From assembly GCF_947179165.1 (NCBI RefSeq), contig NC_077237.1:16453523-16517522 (forward strand): a DNA stretch of 64,000 bases, read 5' to 3'. Below the pieces are notes generated by a model, which worked only from the letters and a program-made list of their open reading frames with translations, had not been told where the DNA came from and searched no databases. Source of the DNA: Solanum dulcamara (taxonomy: Eukaryota; Streptophyta; Magnoliopsida; Solanales; Solanaceae). Positions 47,365 through 59,959 of this stretch are shown here, piece by piece. Both the position numbers and the translations under genes were made by a program. Positions within the stretch are counted from its first letter, which is position 1, and each line of letters begins with the position of its first letter.

Positions 47365-48645
47365 GGTTTCTTTTTCCTTTCTAATTTATTTCCCCAAAGG
47401 TTGATTCGTGTTGACTGCGAACTGGCGGATCATCCATACTTCACTAGATCAAAAGGCTGATCATCCGCCGATATGACTGGTTCAAGTGCATCCGATCAAG
47501 ATGGTTTAGGACTTGTCACTATCCCAAGAGATGAACCTGAGGCTTCAGAAGGAAGGGATCCTATTCCTTATAATGAACATATTGCTAACCTGATGCAACA
47601 AATGGCCAATATGCAAAGAGAGATCGATCGACTTCGAAACCTTACCAATTTGTCCATTAGCCTAAATACACCACTTCCCGAACATGGGGCAGATGCAACT
47701 ATTCCACCTGTTGACTCTCCCTCGCCTCAAGACTTCCTTCCAAATCCTTCCCCTTTCAAAACCAATATGACTGCTCCTAAACAACCCGTCAACCAACCAC
47801 AAGTCAATTTCGCAAACATCAACTCACAACAAACCAATCCACTACCTTTCACTACCCCTTATGTTTCCCAAACTCTAGTCCTCCAAACTACACTTACCCA
47901 AGCTCCACTCACTGAAACTAACCGACTTACCCAAAAAGCCCCACTCACCCAAACCAACCCGCTCATCCAAAAATACCAAACGATCCAACATATACCTGTG
48001 ACACATACTACAACTCCTAACATGCAATATGTGCCACAAGTATACGTAACAGAAGCTCAACCTTTCATTACTCCAATACCAACCATGCCAGAAGTCGATC
48101 CATATGAGGAGATGGAGAGAAAGGCCAGATCAAAAATAGATGAAAGTGTAGCTAGGGAGATTCATAATTTGAAAGAAGCATTCAAAAGTATCCAACTTCA
48201 CAAGGAATGTGAAGGGTTTGAGTATGAGGATTTATGTGTTCATCCTGATGTCGAGTTGCCTGCAGGATATAAAGTACCAAAATTTGATGTGTTTGATGGG
48301 AAGGGAAATCCACGAGCTCATTTAAGATCGTATTGTGACAAGCTAGTTGGAGTGGGGAAAGATGAGGCCATTAGAATGAAATTATTCATAAGGAGTTTGA
48401 CAGGAGAAGCACTGGATTGGTATACAAGTCAAGATCCGAAGAAATGGCATAGTTGGAGTATCATGGCACAGGATTTCATGGATAGGTTCAAGTTCAACAC
48501 TGAGGCCATACCAGATAGATTCTATTTGATGAAATTAGAAAAAAAGTCGACGAAGTCTTTTCGCCCATACTTGGATTTTTTTGTGATAGTATTCATTGAT
48601 GACATCTTGGTGTATTTCAAGACTGAGGCAGATCATGTCCACTGA
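47365..48645 (+). pseudogene. Ogre-type gag fused to chromovirus reverse transcriptase
   Basis: The gag frame starts about 47365 (LFPQRLIRVDCELADHPYFT, RSKG), meets a TGA at 47458 and goes on in the same frame from the ATG at 47473: MTGSSASDQDGLGLVTIPRD, a coiled coil NLMQQMANMQREIDRLRNLT, a Pro/Gln/Thr-rich linker, and the retroviral-type gag core KFDVFDGKGNPRAHLRSYCD, FIRSLTGEALDWYTSQDPKK. At about 48555-48562 it passes without a stop into the chromovirus [22 protein letters not shown], with the FIDD catalytic patch. The open frame from 47473 is 390 codons. The rest of Ogre gag, pol and 3' LTR are absent. A 19-bp direct duplication (48622-48640 and 48641-48659) ends the frame. Confidence 0.85.
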
Positions 48646-50983
48646 GGCAGATCATGTCCGCCATTTAAGGTTGGTACTTCAAAAGTTAAGGAAAGAAAAG
48701 TTGTATGCAAAGTTCTCCAAGTGTGAATTTTGGCTTGACTCTATGACATTCTTAGGACACATGGTATCCAAAGAGAGGATTAGAGTGTATCCGACTAAGA
48801 TTGAGGCAGTTAGAGGTTAGACAAGGCCTACTTCTCCTACTGAGATTTGTAGTTTTGTGGGGTTAGTTAGTTATTATAGACGGTTCGTGTAGGGCTTTTC
48901 CACTATTGCAACTCTATTGACTAGATTGACTCAGAATGCCGTAGATTTTTATTGGTCCGATGAGTGTGAGGCGAGCTTCCAAAATCTCAAGACTTTATTG
49001 ACTTCGGCTCCTATTTTGATGCTACTCGAATAGTGTATTTGCTTTACTGTATACTGTGATGCCTCCGGTGTTGGGGAAAGTGGTTGCCTATGCTTCGAGA
49101 CAGTTGAAGGCCCATGAGAAAAACTATCCTACTCATGATTTTTAGTTAGCAGTCGTGGTCTTCGTGCTTAAGTTGTGGCGTCATTACCTATACAGTGTTC
49201 ATTGCGAGGTCTTCACCGATCATAGGAGTCTTCAGTGTATATTCAATTAGAGGGATCTGAACTTGAGGCAACGTAGATGGCTTAAGTTGCTGAAGGACTA
49301 GACATGACTATCTTGTACCACTCAGGAAAAGCCAATGTGGTGGCGGATGCCTTGAGTAGGAAGTCCTCTAGTATGGGGAGTCTTGCCGCGATCCGAGTTG
49401 AGGAGCGACCATTGGCTAGATATGTTCAAAGGCTGGCTAATAACCTTGTCCGATTGCAGATTTTAGAAGATGGTAATGTTCTTGCCTTTGTGGAGGCACA
49501 TTCTTCCTTGGTTGAGCAGATTTGGGAGAGGCAGTTTGAGGATGAGAAGTTATGTATCATTCGAGATAAGGTATTAAGAGGTGAAGCTAAGGAGGCGGTA
49601 CTTGATTCGAAAGGTGTATTGAAGATTGGCGGCATAATTTGTGTGCTTAAGATGGGTGACCTGACTAGACTTATTTTGGAATAGGCTCATTATTCAAGGT
49701 ATTCCATCCATCCGGGAGTGGCCAAGATGTATCATGATCTATGCCAGCACTATTGATGGTGTGGGATGAAGAAGGACATCGCAGAGTTCATGTCCAAGTG
49801 TTTGACTTGCCAACAGGTAAAGTGTGAGCAGTAGGGGCCTAGAGGTGTGAGTCAGAGGATGCCTAGTCCCACTTGGAAGTGGGAAATGATTACCATGGAC
49901 TTCGTTGTGGGTTTACCTTCCATCGTGGGTGGTTATGATTCTATATGGGTGGTTGTTGACAGACTGACAAAATCTGCCCATTTTATTCCAGTTAAGGTGA
50001 GGTACACAATGGATAAGCTAGCCCAATTGTATATTAGTCAGATCATTCAGCTTCATGGTGTCCCAGTATTTATCATTTCGAATTGGGGTTCAGTATTTAC
50101 TTTGCATTTTTGGTAGGCATTACAACATTATTTGGGCACTAGACTTGATATGAGTACAACCTTTCATCCACAGATCGATGTTCGGTCCGAGTGGACAATT
50201 CAGGTGTTGGAAGACATGCTCCGAGCTTGTGTTATTGATTTTGGTGCTAGATGGGATCAACACTTGCCCCTAGAAAAGTTTGCCTACAACAATAGTTATC
50301 ACTCCAATATCCAGATGGCTTCATTTGAGGCTTTGTATGGTAGGTGGTGTCGATCTCCTATTGGGTGGTTTGATTCAGCTGAGATATACTCTTTAGACAC
50401 AGACTTGCTTAGAGATGCTATGGAGCAAGTTCGTAGGATTTAGGGTAGACTTTTGACAGCCTAGAGTAGGTAGAAGAGTTATGCAGACCGGAGAGTTCGA
50501 CCATTGAAGTTCATGGTGGGTGATCATGTTTGGCTTCGAGTATCTCCTATGAAGGGCGTGATGTAGTTCGGGAGAAAGGGCAAGCTCATTCCTCAATTCA
50601 TTGGGCCATTTGAGATGTTGGCGCGAATTGGAAATATGGCTTATAAATTGGTCTTACCACCTAGCTTATCGGCTGTGCATAACGTGTTTCATGTTTCCAT
50701 GCTCCAAAATTATGTTGCGGATGAGTCCCATGTGTTATCACTCGATTCAGTGGAGTTGGGTCAAGACTTGACATTTGAAGAAGAGCCTATAGCCATTCTA
50801 GATAGGTAGGTCCGTAAACTTAGAACCAAGGAGATAGCTTCAGTGAAGGTACAATGGAAGCACCATTCAGTCGAAGCGGCGACTTGGAAGACGGAGGCTG
50901 ATATACGTGCTAGATATCCCCATCTCTTTGAGGCTTCAGGTATATTCCTTTACTTTATGTTCGAGGACGAACATGATTTTTAG
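48562..50983 (+). pseudogene. Chromovirus reverse transcriptase end, RNase H and integrase with chromodomain
   Basis: Second part of the gag-pol interrupted at 39952. RT palm and thumb: [34 protein letters not shown]. RNase [12 protein letters not shown] and YHSGKANVVADALSRKS (49315). Integrase zinc finger: HPGVAKMYHDLCQHY..CLTCQQ, then the core MITMDFVVGLPSIVGGYDSI and TKSAHFIPVKVRYTMDKLAQ. The second catalytic Asp, expected in SDxGSVFT, is Asn here (ISNWGSVFT, about 50076). The chromodomain end is LDRQVRKLRTKEIASVKVQW. Most of the in-frame stops are TAG where the family has Gln (CAG) or Trp. The gene ends at the TAG at about 50981, 10 bases before the LTR. Confidence 0.9.
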
Positions 50984-50993
50984 TGGTGGATAA

Positions 50994-53090
50994 TGTAATG
51001 ACCCGTTAGGCCATTTCGAGTACGAGTCCTCCTTCTTTCATAAAAGATTCCTTTTGTATATTTAAATTGGAAATTTTGGATTATTCGATAATTACGGTTA
51101 ATTAGTTGACGGGTGATTTTTAGATAATTAATTAGTTGGTGGGCTAAATTGATAATTTCTTTAATACCCTATACCACTTTGTTTATTAAAATAAGTGAGG
51201 GGATTTATGAATTTTAGTACATAATTATTGTAATTAGTAAAGAAAAGAAAAAAAGGGTAAAAGAACTCACCACGGCGTCGACGAAGAGCAATCGAAACTG
51301 CTTCAGGTAACCCCCGCCCAGTTCTTATATGCATGAATTAATATGGATTGGGGTCATACTATTGTAATGGTATATGGGGTTGGATGCTAGTATTTTATTA
51401 TAGTTGTTGAGAGAAGAAATCAAAGCTTTATGTTAAAATTTCAACTTCTCTACTACTACTGTAGCATTTTGGATAAGAAGTTGTGTGGGTTTGCATGGCC
51501 TAATCAATGGACAATGACTATGTCTTATCATTGGACAATGATTATGGTTAATTGTCTAAATATCAATTGAAAAGATTAGAATTAGGATCGTTCAATTAAT
51601 TGTTTCTTAGTTCGCCACTAATCAGTCAGTTTTGACTTTAATTATTTTATTTTATTTTAATTATCAAAAAAAATATATGATTCAAGTTTTGATATATTGA
51701 GATATGTAATTAATTAATAAATATATTGTATTATATAAAAAAATCATTAGATTTATATTATCCGGAGGAATTGAGACCTAATCCTAGACTTGATATTTAG
51801 GGTTTGATTATAGATTTGGGTAAGTTTTGGGTCTAGTCTAGACATATAGTGATATGAATGTTGTTAGTTTCGAAATCTTATTGTGGTTATTTATTTGATT
51901 AGATTATACTTATTTGGAGGCCCAACAAAAAGGAAAGGCTCAAGTCCCGGAGTAATTGCTTAATTTTTTTAAGGCAAGTGAATTTCTAAACCTCAGTTTA
52001 AGTTTGTAGATGCTTGTATTTCCATGTTACATATACCGGGGAGTAATGAGAATTGGACTGGGTTATTAACTGTATGATTGTCCTTTAAAATAGTGATCTA
52101 ATGACATGTATTGGTGGAATTGATATGTTGTGATTATGGGTTTATTTTGGATATGTGAAATGACCATGTTGATGTGAGATAGGAAAAATTATTGTTGTTG
52201 TCATGTTATTATCGTGAATCATATGAACATGAATTGATTGCATTGGTTCTGACATACTGTGCTGAGACTGAACATGATATAAAATAAAGGGGTCGGGCCA
52301 CACGCTTCGTGGAAGGATATGTATATTGACGGGATGGGCCACACGCTTTGTGGCAGGTAACATGGACAAAAATATCCCCTATGGGTTCCGGACTATAATT
52401 TAGCGGATGTATACCTATAGGACATGCATGCATCATTTCATTGCATTGCATCGCATTTTATTGATATTTGTGAATTCGTGTTTACCACTTATTGCTCTGT
52501 ATATGTTGAATTTGACTTGATATGATTCACTTGATAAGACTTCCGATGAATATTCGTGGACTGTATTGTTATTATTGTGTAGAGTGTAGAGTTGGGCTGG
52601 TTTTATGCAGGTTGTAGTTGAGGAGGTTCGGTTGGGATGACATGAGTATTTGTATCTATTGAGCTTTGCTTAGTTTTAATTATCCACTTGATGAGTACCG
52701 TGTTGTTTGGTACTCACCCCTTGCTTCTACACTTGTGTAGGTCCTGAACCTGCTTGATCTCCTCGTGTTTTATACCACATCCGAGGCTATCATCTCGAGT
52801 GTTGAGGTAACTGTTACATCCATCTAGCGGACATCTCTTACTCCTTTAATATGTTTTAGTCCTATTCTAGAGACAAAGACATTGTGACTGTATTTTCTTT
52901 CGTACTTCGGTAATGTATTAGTGGCTTGTACACATGATAATCAATCTTGGGGGAATTTGAGTTTGTTTTATGTGCTTTCGATTAAGTTAAAATTTGATTT
53001 ATTTCTTTTTCTTCCGCATCTACTTTCCGTTGGGTATTAGACTGACTTGTCTCGGTGGGTTGAGATGAGTGTCATCACACCCGGATTCGG
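50994..53090 (+). mobile_element. 3' LTR of the plus-strand chromovirus
   Basis: Starts TGTAATGACCCGTTAGGCCA after the polypurine-like AGTGGTGGATAA and ends CACACCCGGATTCGG at 53090, without the last bases GTCGTGACA. It contains the usual LTR phrases (GTACTCACCCCTTGCTTCTA, ACACTTGTGTAGG). It is an inverted, diverged relative of 35115-37179. Minus-frame ORFs here (52142-52369, 52209-52451) mirror plus-frame ORFs in the other LTR and are not genes. Confidence 0.85.
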
Positions 53091-53350
53091 ATAGAGTTAT
53101 GATATTGGAGGAATTAAGGCTTAACCCTAAGCTTGAATTTAAGAAATATGAGACGTGATAAATAAAGTGGTATAGGATATTAAATAAACTATAAATTTAG
53201 CCCACCAACTAAATTAATTATTTAAACTTATCTCTCAACTAAATAACTGTAGTTATTGAATAGTCTGAAATTCCTAATTGAAATATACGAAAGGGATCTT
53301 TTATGAAAGAAGAAGGACTCGTACTCAAAATGACCTAACGGGTCATTACA
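53091..53350. mobile_element. Rearranged scraps of a chromovirus LTR
   Basis: 53096-53157 is LTR-internal sequence in plus sense (reverse of about 36440-36505). 53158-53350 is the LTR start in minus sense (as 36985-37179) and ends GACCTAACGGGTCATTACA. The two pieces face each other, so an inversion or fold-back join has occurred. Confidence 0.65.
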
Positions 53351-55124
53351 ATCAAATAAGTCAAGATTTTATTGTTTAAAAGATGTGCCAAAATGATAAT
53401 CGGGTTTGGGGCTTTCTCCTGTATCCAACTAATCGCGATGATGTCTTTCATTACCGACACCTTCACGAATATTGATTTATTTAGTTGAGTAACTTTATCC
53501 AAGATTTCTTCCTCCTTAGCATATAGATTTTTTTAATCTTGTTATATTGTTTATTTGCTTTTTCTTGTTGTTGTTTTTCAGGTCACACATCTTTATCTTT
53601 ACCTTTATCTCCTTAAATATTTTTTTACTTTCATCACTCAAATCCTCTTTTCTCTTTAGTTTGAGTCGCTTGTATTTCTCTTTTAAACAACTTATCTTAA
53701 TGTTTTGGACATTCAGCAATTCCTCCTGGCATCTGATATGAAGTTGATCATATTCCACAACTTAAACTCGTAAATCGGCCAAAGTAACTATTTTTGTAGA
53801 CATTCTGCATAAGTAAATATATAGAAAATGTTATCCAAATTTCTATTTAAAGAAAATAAAGATATAATTTCAAAAATTGTATCTAAAGACATTTTTTATC
53901 ATGATTCGCTGATGTTACGATTTTATGAATAGATAATTCCTTTTCTTTTAATTTAAATGTAATATGTTATATTTCATTTATTTATTAATATTTTTCAAAG
54001 TCAAATGTTTAAGTTGACTACATTATGATATTAACATTTTAAATGTGTGTCGGTGTCATTTGAGAAAAGGAATCACACCAGGCCAATGTATTTCTTCTTG
54101 GTTTGGTAGTCCATTTCAGACCCTTTGTAATTTTTGACTTAGTTTCATGCTTAGTTCCCAAAAAAAAGGATTCGTGTAAACTTTTATATATGAATGCAAT
54201 ATATATGTGTGTGTATATATATAAATTTATATATACATGAAAATAAGAGAGAATAAATAAATAAATTTAAAAAATATTTTCTAATCGATTAACCAAAAAT
54301 CGATAACAAAAAGCTTCCTGATTTGGTTATCGATTTAGTGTGTTTATGAACGAAAAATCAATTATACACAATCAAATCGAACCAACCGATAAAGATTCTT
54401 ACCGAAAATAAAAAAATATATCTTCTTGGAGATATGTGTATCCATCAAAATTGTCAAGGACTTAACAAAACGAATTCAATTTTAGTTAGGGTTCTTGGAG
54501 GCTAACTCTACCCCAAATTCTAGACTATGTGTATATAAAGGGTGATACATTTTCCCCAAAAATATTCCGAATGTCGTAAATTTTAGGGATATTCATTAAG
54601 AGATCAAACAAGATATGATCAGGCTCTTCTAGACTATCAAATATTTCAAGACGATCCATGATATCTTCTTTACATGAATATAAAATAAAATTTTTAGGGA
54701 GGTTCAAATCATCCTACGTTCGAGAAATATGCTATTAAATATAATCATTTTCTAAGAGTACAAGGAAAAATATGATCATTTTTCTCTTTCTCTCTCTCTA
54801 TATACACTTTTGTTAGAATTTATTTAAACACTTGAATAAAGTAAATTGAAATAAGAGTAACCACAGTAGAAAATTTCAATGCATAATAAGATGCTAAGGG
54901 TCATACATATCAAATATAATTAAGGTAGTGTTTCAAACAGTTAACAAACTGACATGAACATGAAAGTAAATATTTCAATCACTTTACATTAACAAATAGA
55001 AGAAAATATAACATACATTATAAAAGTAATATGCCTTTATCATATTTCAGTCATTGAAATCTCCTTTCTACTACTCTTCATCTTCATCTTCCTCATCATC
55101 ATCATCTTATTTTTCCTCGATATC
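53351..55124 (-). pseudogene. Tandem unit B of the unidentified gene family
   Basis: Closely similar to unit A from its first base (ATCAAATAAGTCAAGATTTT). The minus strand keeps an 80-codon open stretch (53516-53758): YDQLHIRCQEELLNVQNIKI, CLKEKYKRLKLKRKEDLSDE, KNNNKKKQINNITRLKKSIC, a lysine-rich likely coiled coil. Further up is EEILDKVTQLNKSIFVKVSV in another segment. A second minus open stretch (54525-54707) reads MNLPKNFILYSCKEDIMDRL, EIFDSLEEPDHILFDLLMNI and PKIYDIRNIFGENVSP; it recurs degenerately in unit C. The left part of the unit is replaced by the LTR scraps. No family is recognised. Confidence 0.6.
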
Positions 55125-55469
55125 GTCATTTTCCTCATCCTCCTCTTTTATGTCATCAAAAATAGCATAGTTGAATTTGGCATCCTTAGCGGTGGTTTCA
55201 TTAATCATGACAATCTTTCTATTGCAACCGATAAACTGAAGTGACTCTCAGATTACCAGAATCCATGTTTAATAGTTTTGTATCTAGTTTATCAAGTAAG
55301 TCAATATTGCATTGTTTAAAAAATGTGCCAAGAGTGATAATTAGATTCGGATTTGGGGCCTTCTCTTATATCTATCTAATTGCGGTGATGTCTTCCACTA
55401 CAATACCTTCACGAATATTGACTTATTTAGATGAGTAACTTTAGCTAGAATCTCTTCCTCCTCAACATG

Positions 55470-56272
55470 TGTTGACACCCAATTTTGACCTTCCACAATG
55501 CAAATTAGCTATCAAGTTTCTTTAAAATTTTGAAGCTTCTTTAAATAGATTTTATTTTTAACTAAATAGAATGATATTTAGGTTAGTTTAATTATAGTTT
55601 GTATTTTAAAAAAAAACGTTTTTTTTCTAAAAAAAAAAAACTCAAACTCCACATCGAAAATTAGAAGGAAATTTATAGTTTTTGAAGCCTATATAAAGAC
55701 TTATATTCTTATTAAGAAGAGGGGAGGTGAGAGGTTTTTTTAGCCACCCCAAAGTTAGAAATTTTCTTAACTTGGCTAGGATTTTGGACTCTTGTCCCCG
55801 GCCTAAAAGTTATGAAAATTTCTAGCTTTCAATCTATATTTTTCTTCAAGGAAAATAGGAGATTGAAGTCAAAATTTAGGCTAAGAACAATGTTCTTATA
55901 ACGTCGAACCCACGAAGGTTCGAGTCTAAATTTTTAATCTTTTTTTTTTTTTGTAGATTGGAGTTTCATCAAACTCTTGAGTGGTGGTGAAGTTGTCTTC
56001 CGCTCATCGTCTTCTGTCTTGTTGCCTGGAAAGAGGTAAAATATTTCTCAGCTTTATTCTATTTAATTATTTCATGTTTTATATTTAGTTGATTCGTAGT
56101 CTTGTTTTTTTTAGTTAGTATGTATATAAGAATAATTAGATTAATGATATAAATTTGTTATAGTTAGCATGTGTTAGGATTAATTAGATAGAATATGTTA
56201 GGATTATTTCATGAAAGCACTTAGTTTTATTCATTATTTTTCAAGTAGTTTGACACTATTATTATTATTATT

Positions 56273-56314
<42 letters not shown>

Positions 56315-56400
56315 CTTATTATTGTTGTTGTTGATTACTATTATTATTATTATTATTGTTGTTGTTGTTGTTCTTATTATTATTGTTGTTGTTGTTGTTG

Positions 56401-56435
<35 letters not shown>

Positions 56436-57166
56436 GTTATTGTTATTGTTGTTGTTGTTGTTGTTATTATTATCGTTATTCTCATTATTGTTGTTCTTAT
56501 TATTGTTGTTGTTGTTCTTGTTATTATTATTGTTATTCTTATTATTGTTGTTCTTATTATTATTATTATTGTTGTTCTTATTATTTATTGTTGTTCTTAT
56601 TATTGTTGTTCATGTATTATTTATTGTATTTATATTGATTCGAGTTATAATAATTTAGTTACTTATGTTAGTTATGCTTTCTTAGATATTAATTTTAATT
56701 TGTTTTAACCTAATTAGATTCCCCTAAAGATAAACCAATTCATGTTAGTTTTACTCTTTAAAGGATTTTCTACCTTTACTTAGTTATTTGATAAACTTTT
56801 ACTTTTTTTTTATGTACATCTATATTATTTTCAATGTTTAAGTTTAATCATTTTTTCTAAAAAATATTCTAAAGTCTTCATTTAATTTTAAATTAATATT
56901 TTTAAAAGTTAGTCAAATAATTTTTTAAATCGTCGGATAACCGCGCGTTAGAGGCCACTTTGAATTCTTAACACCTTCTCAAAGTGGAAATAAGAACCTC
57001 GTACCTTTTTCTCTGAATTTTTAAGACTTAAATCTATTAGGGTCTTTTAAATTAAGTTTTCTTAATTTCTTTAAAAAATTAAGTGGCGACTCCTCTTTTA
57101 CTAAAATTGATTTTTTCTTATAAAGATGAAATTAATTTTGCACTTTGTCCATTTTTCGACATAACA
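55470..57166 (+). mobile_element. Solo LTR, Ogre/Tat-type, plus orientation
   Basis: Starts TGTTGACACCCAATTTTGAC and ends TTTTTCGACATAACA, 1697 bp, flanked by ACATG on both sides (55465-55469 and 57167-57171). Unit D keeps the empty site at about 59018-59035 (CAACATGTAGATTTTTTTAA). A TATA box CTATATAAAG is at 55689-55698. The LTR carries a (TTA)n/(TTG)n array at 56258-56614 and AAGTGGCGACTCC near the 3' end, as in the 5 kb LTR. Confidence 0.9.
56258..56614. repeat. (TTG)n/(TTA)n array in the solo LTR
   Basis: Alternating runs of TTA and TTG with TTC variants. It produces the low-complexity ORFs of 56211-56708, which are not genes. Confidence 0.95.
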
Positions 57167-59339
57167 ACATGTAGATTTTTTTAATCTTGTTATATTTTTC
57201 ATTTGTTTTTTTTTATTTTTTCAGGTCACGGATCTTTACCTTTTTCTCCTTCATTTTTTTTTCACCTTCATCACTTAAATCCTCCTCTTTCAAACAACTC
57301 ATCTCAATGGTTTGGGCATTCAGCAACCCCTCCTGGCATCTGATAGATCATATTTCACAATTTTAATTCGCAAATCGATCCAACTATCTACTTTTGTAGA
57401 TATTTTGCATAAGTAAATGTATAGAAAATGTTACCCAAATTTCTAATAAAAAAATAAAGATATAATTTCGAAAATCGTATGCAATGATATTTTTTATCGC
57501 GATTTGCTGATATTACGATTGTATGAATATATAGTTCTTTTTCTTTTTTTTAATGTAATATGTTATATTTTATTTATTTATTAATTTTTCAAAATTCAAA
57601 TGTTTTAGTTGACTACATTATGATATTAACATTTTAAATGTGTCTGTCTGTGTCATTTCAGAAAAGGGAACACACCGGGCCAATGTATTTCTTCGTGGTT
57701 TGCTAGTCCATTTCAGATTCTTTGTAATTTTTAACTTAGTTTCATGCTTTGTTTCCAAAAAAGGGATTCATGTAGACTTTTATATATAAATTTTAAAAAC
57801 ATTTTCTAATCGATTAATCAAAAATTGATAACAAAAAGCTTCCTGATTTGGTTATCGATTTAGTGTGTTTATGAACGAAAAATCAATAATACACAAAATT
57901 GAATCGAACCAACCGATAAAGACCATTACCCACAGTAAAAAATATCTTCTTGGAGATATTTGTAGAAATAAAAATTGTTTAGGACTTAACAAAACAAATT
58001 CAATTTCAATTTGGGTTCTTGGAGGCTAACAATACTCTAAACCTCAGACTATGCGTATATAAAGAGCAATATATTTTCCCAGAGACATCCTGAATGTCGT
58101 AAACTCTTGGGATATTCATTAAGATATCAAACAAGATATGATCGGACTCTTCTTGATTATCAAATATTTCTAAAAAATCCACAATATCTTCTTTATATTA
58201 ATATCAACTAAAAATTTCAGCGAGGTTCAAATCATCCTATGCTCGAGAAATATGCTATTAAATATAATCATTTTCTAAAAGTACAAGAGAAAATATGATC
58301 ATTTTCCCCTCTCTTTATATATATCCTTTTGTTAGCATTTATTTAAACACTCAAATAAAGTAAATTGAAGTAAGAGTAATCACAATAAAAAAAATTAGTG
58401 CATAATAAGATTTTAAGGGTCATACATGTCAAACATAATTAAGGTAATGTTTCAAACAGTTAACAAACTGACATGAACATGAAAGTAAATATTTCAATCA
58501 CTTTACATGAACAAATAAAAGAATATATAACATACATTGTAAAAGTGCTATGCTTCTATCAGATTTCAGTCATCGAAATCTCCTTTCTGCTCCTCTTCAT
58601 CTTTATCTTCCTCATCATCGTCATCATCGCCATCTTCATCTTCCTCCTCCTCATCATCTTATTTTTTCTCGATATCATCATTTTCCTCATCCTACTCTTT
58701 TATGTCGTCATAAATAGCATAGTTGAACTCAGTATCCTTAGCGGTGGTTTCATTAACCATGACAAAGTCTTTTTATTGCAATCGATAAGCTGAAGTGACT
58801 CTCAAATTACCGAAATCCATGTTTAATAGCTTTGTATCTAGTTTATCAAGTAAGTCAAGATTACATTGTTTAAAAGATGTGCCAAGAGTGATAGGTAGAT
58901 TCGGATTTAGGGCCTTCTCTTATATCTAGCCAATTGTGGTGATGTCTTCCACTACCGACACCTTAATGAATATTGACTTATTTAGATGAGTAACTTTAGC
59001 TAGAATTTCTTCCTCCGCAACATGTAGATTTTTTTAATCTTGTTATATTTTTCATTTGTTTTTTCTTGTTTTTTCAGGTCACGGATCTTTACCTTTTTCT
59101 CCTTCATTTTTTTTTCTCCTTCATCACTTAAATCCTCCTCTTTCAAACAACTCATCTCAATGTTTTGGGCATTCAACAACTCCTCCTAGCTCTGATATGT
59201 AGTTGATCATATTTCACAATTTTCAACTCACAAATCGGTCCAACTAGCTACTTTTGTAGACATCTTGAATAAGAAAATGTATAGAAAATGTTACCCAAAT
59301 TTCTATTTTTAAAAAAGATATAATTTCAAAAATTATATG

Positions 59340-59927
59340 TGTTATATCGAAAAAAGACGGTTTAAAATTAATTTCAACTTTTTAGAGAAAAAATCAATTT
59401 TAGAAAAAAGGAGTCGCCACTTAATTTTTTAAAGAAATTAAGAAAACTTAATTTAAAAGACCCTAACAGATTTAAGTCTTAAAAATTCAGAGAAAAAGGT
59501 ACGAAGTTCTTATTTCCACTTTGAGAAGGTCTTAAGCATTCAAAGTGGCCGCTAACGCGCGGTTATCCGACGATTTGAAAATTATTTGACTAACTTTTGA
59601 AAATATTAATTTAAAATGAAATGAAGACTTTAGAATTATTTTTTAGAAAAAAAAAAAAGATTAAACTTAACATTTAAAATAATATAGATGTATATATAAA
59701 AAGTAAAAGTTTATCAAATAAATAAGTAAAGGTAGAAAATTATTTAAAGAGTAAACTTAACATGAATTGGTTTATCTTTAGGGGAATCTAATTAGATTAA
59801 AATAAATTAAAATTAATATCTAAGAAAGTATAACTAACATAAGTAACTAAATTATTACAACCCGAATCAATATAAATACAATAAATAATACATGAACAAC
59901 AATAATAATAACAACAACAACAACAAC

Positions 59928-59959
<32 letters not shown>

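Larger units (their letters stand above)
55125..58674 (-). pseudogene. Tandem unit C of the unidentified gene family, split by a solo LTR
   Basis: The unit is about 1.85 kb without the inserted LTR (55470-57166). On the minus strand the C-terminal part reads KLDTKLLNMDSGNLRVTSVY, then FNYAIFDDIKEEDEENDDIE and a long run of Asp/Glu (55070-55165), followed by KGDFND. The upstream part around 57180-57420 holds the degenerate coiled-coil region. Blocks shared with unit B include the 54420-55060 spacer, here 57945-58570. Confidence 0.6.

Noticed and set aside
52142..52451. Minus-strand ORFs resembling 35782-36076 ORFs as conserved small genes
   Set aside because: The similarity comes from the two being the same LTR in inverted orientation, with no coding constraint to be expected.
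33686..53090. Endogenous pararetrovirus
   Set aside because: Domain order, integrase, LTRs and primer-binding site are those of LTR retrotransposons. No movement or coat protein text was seen.
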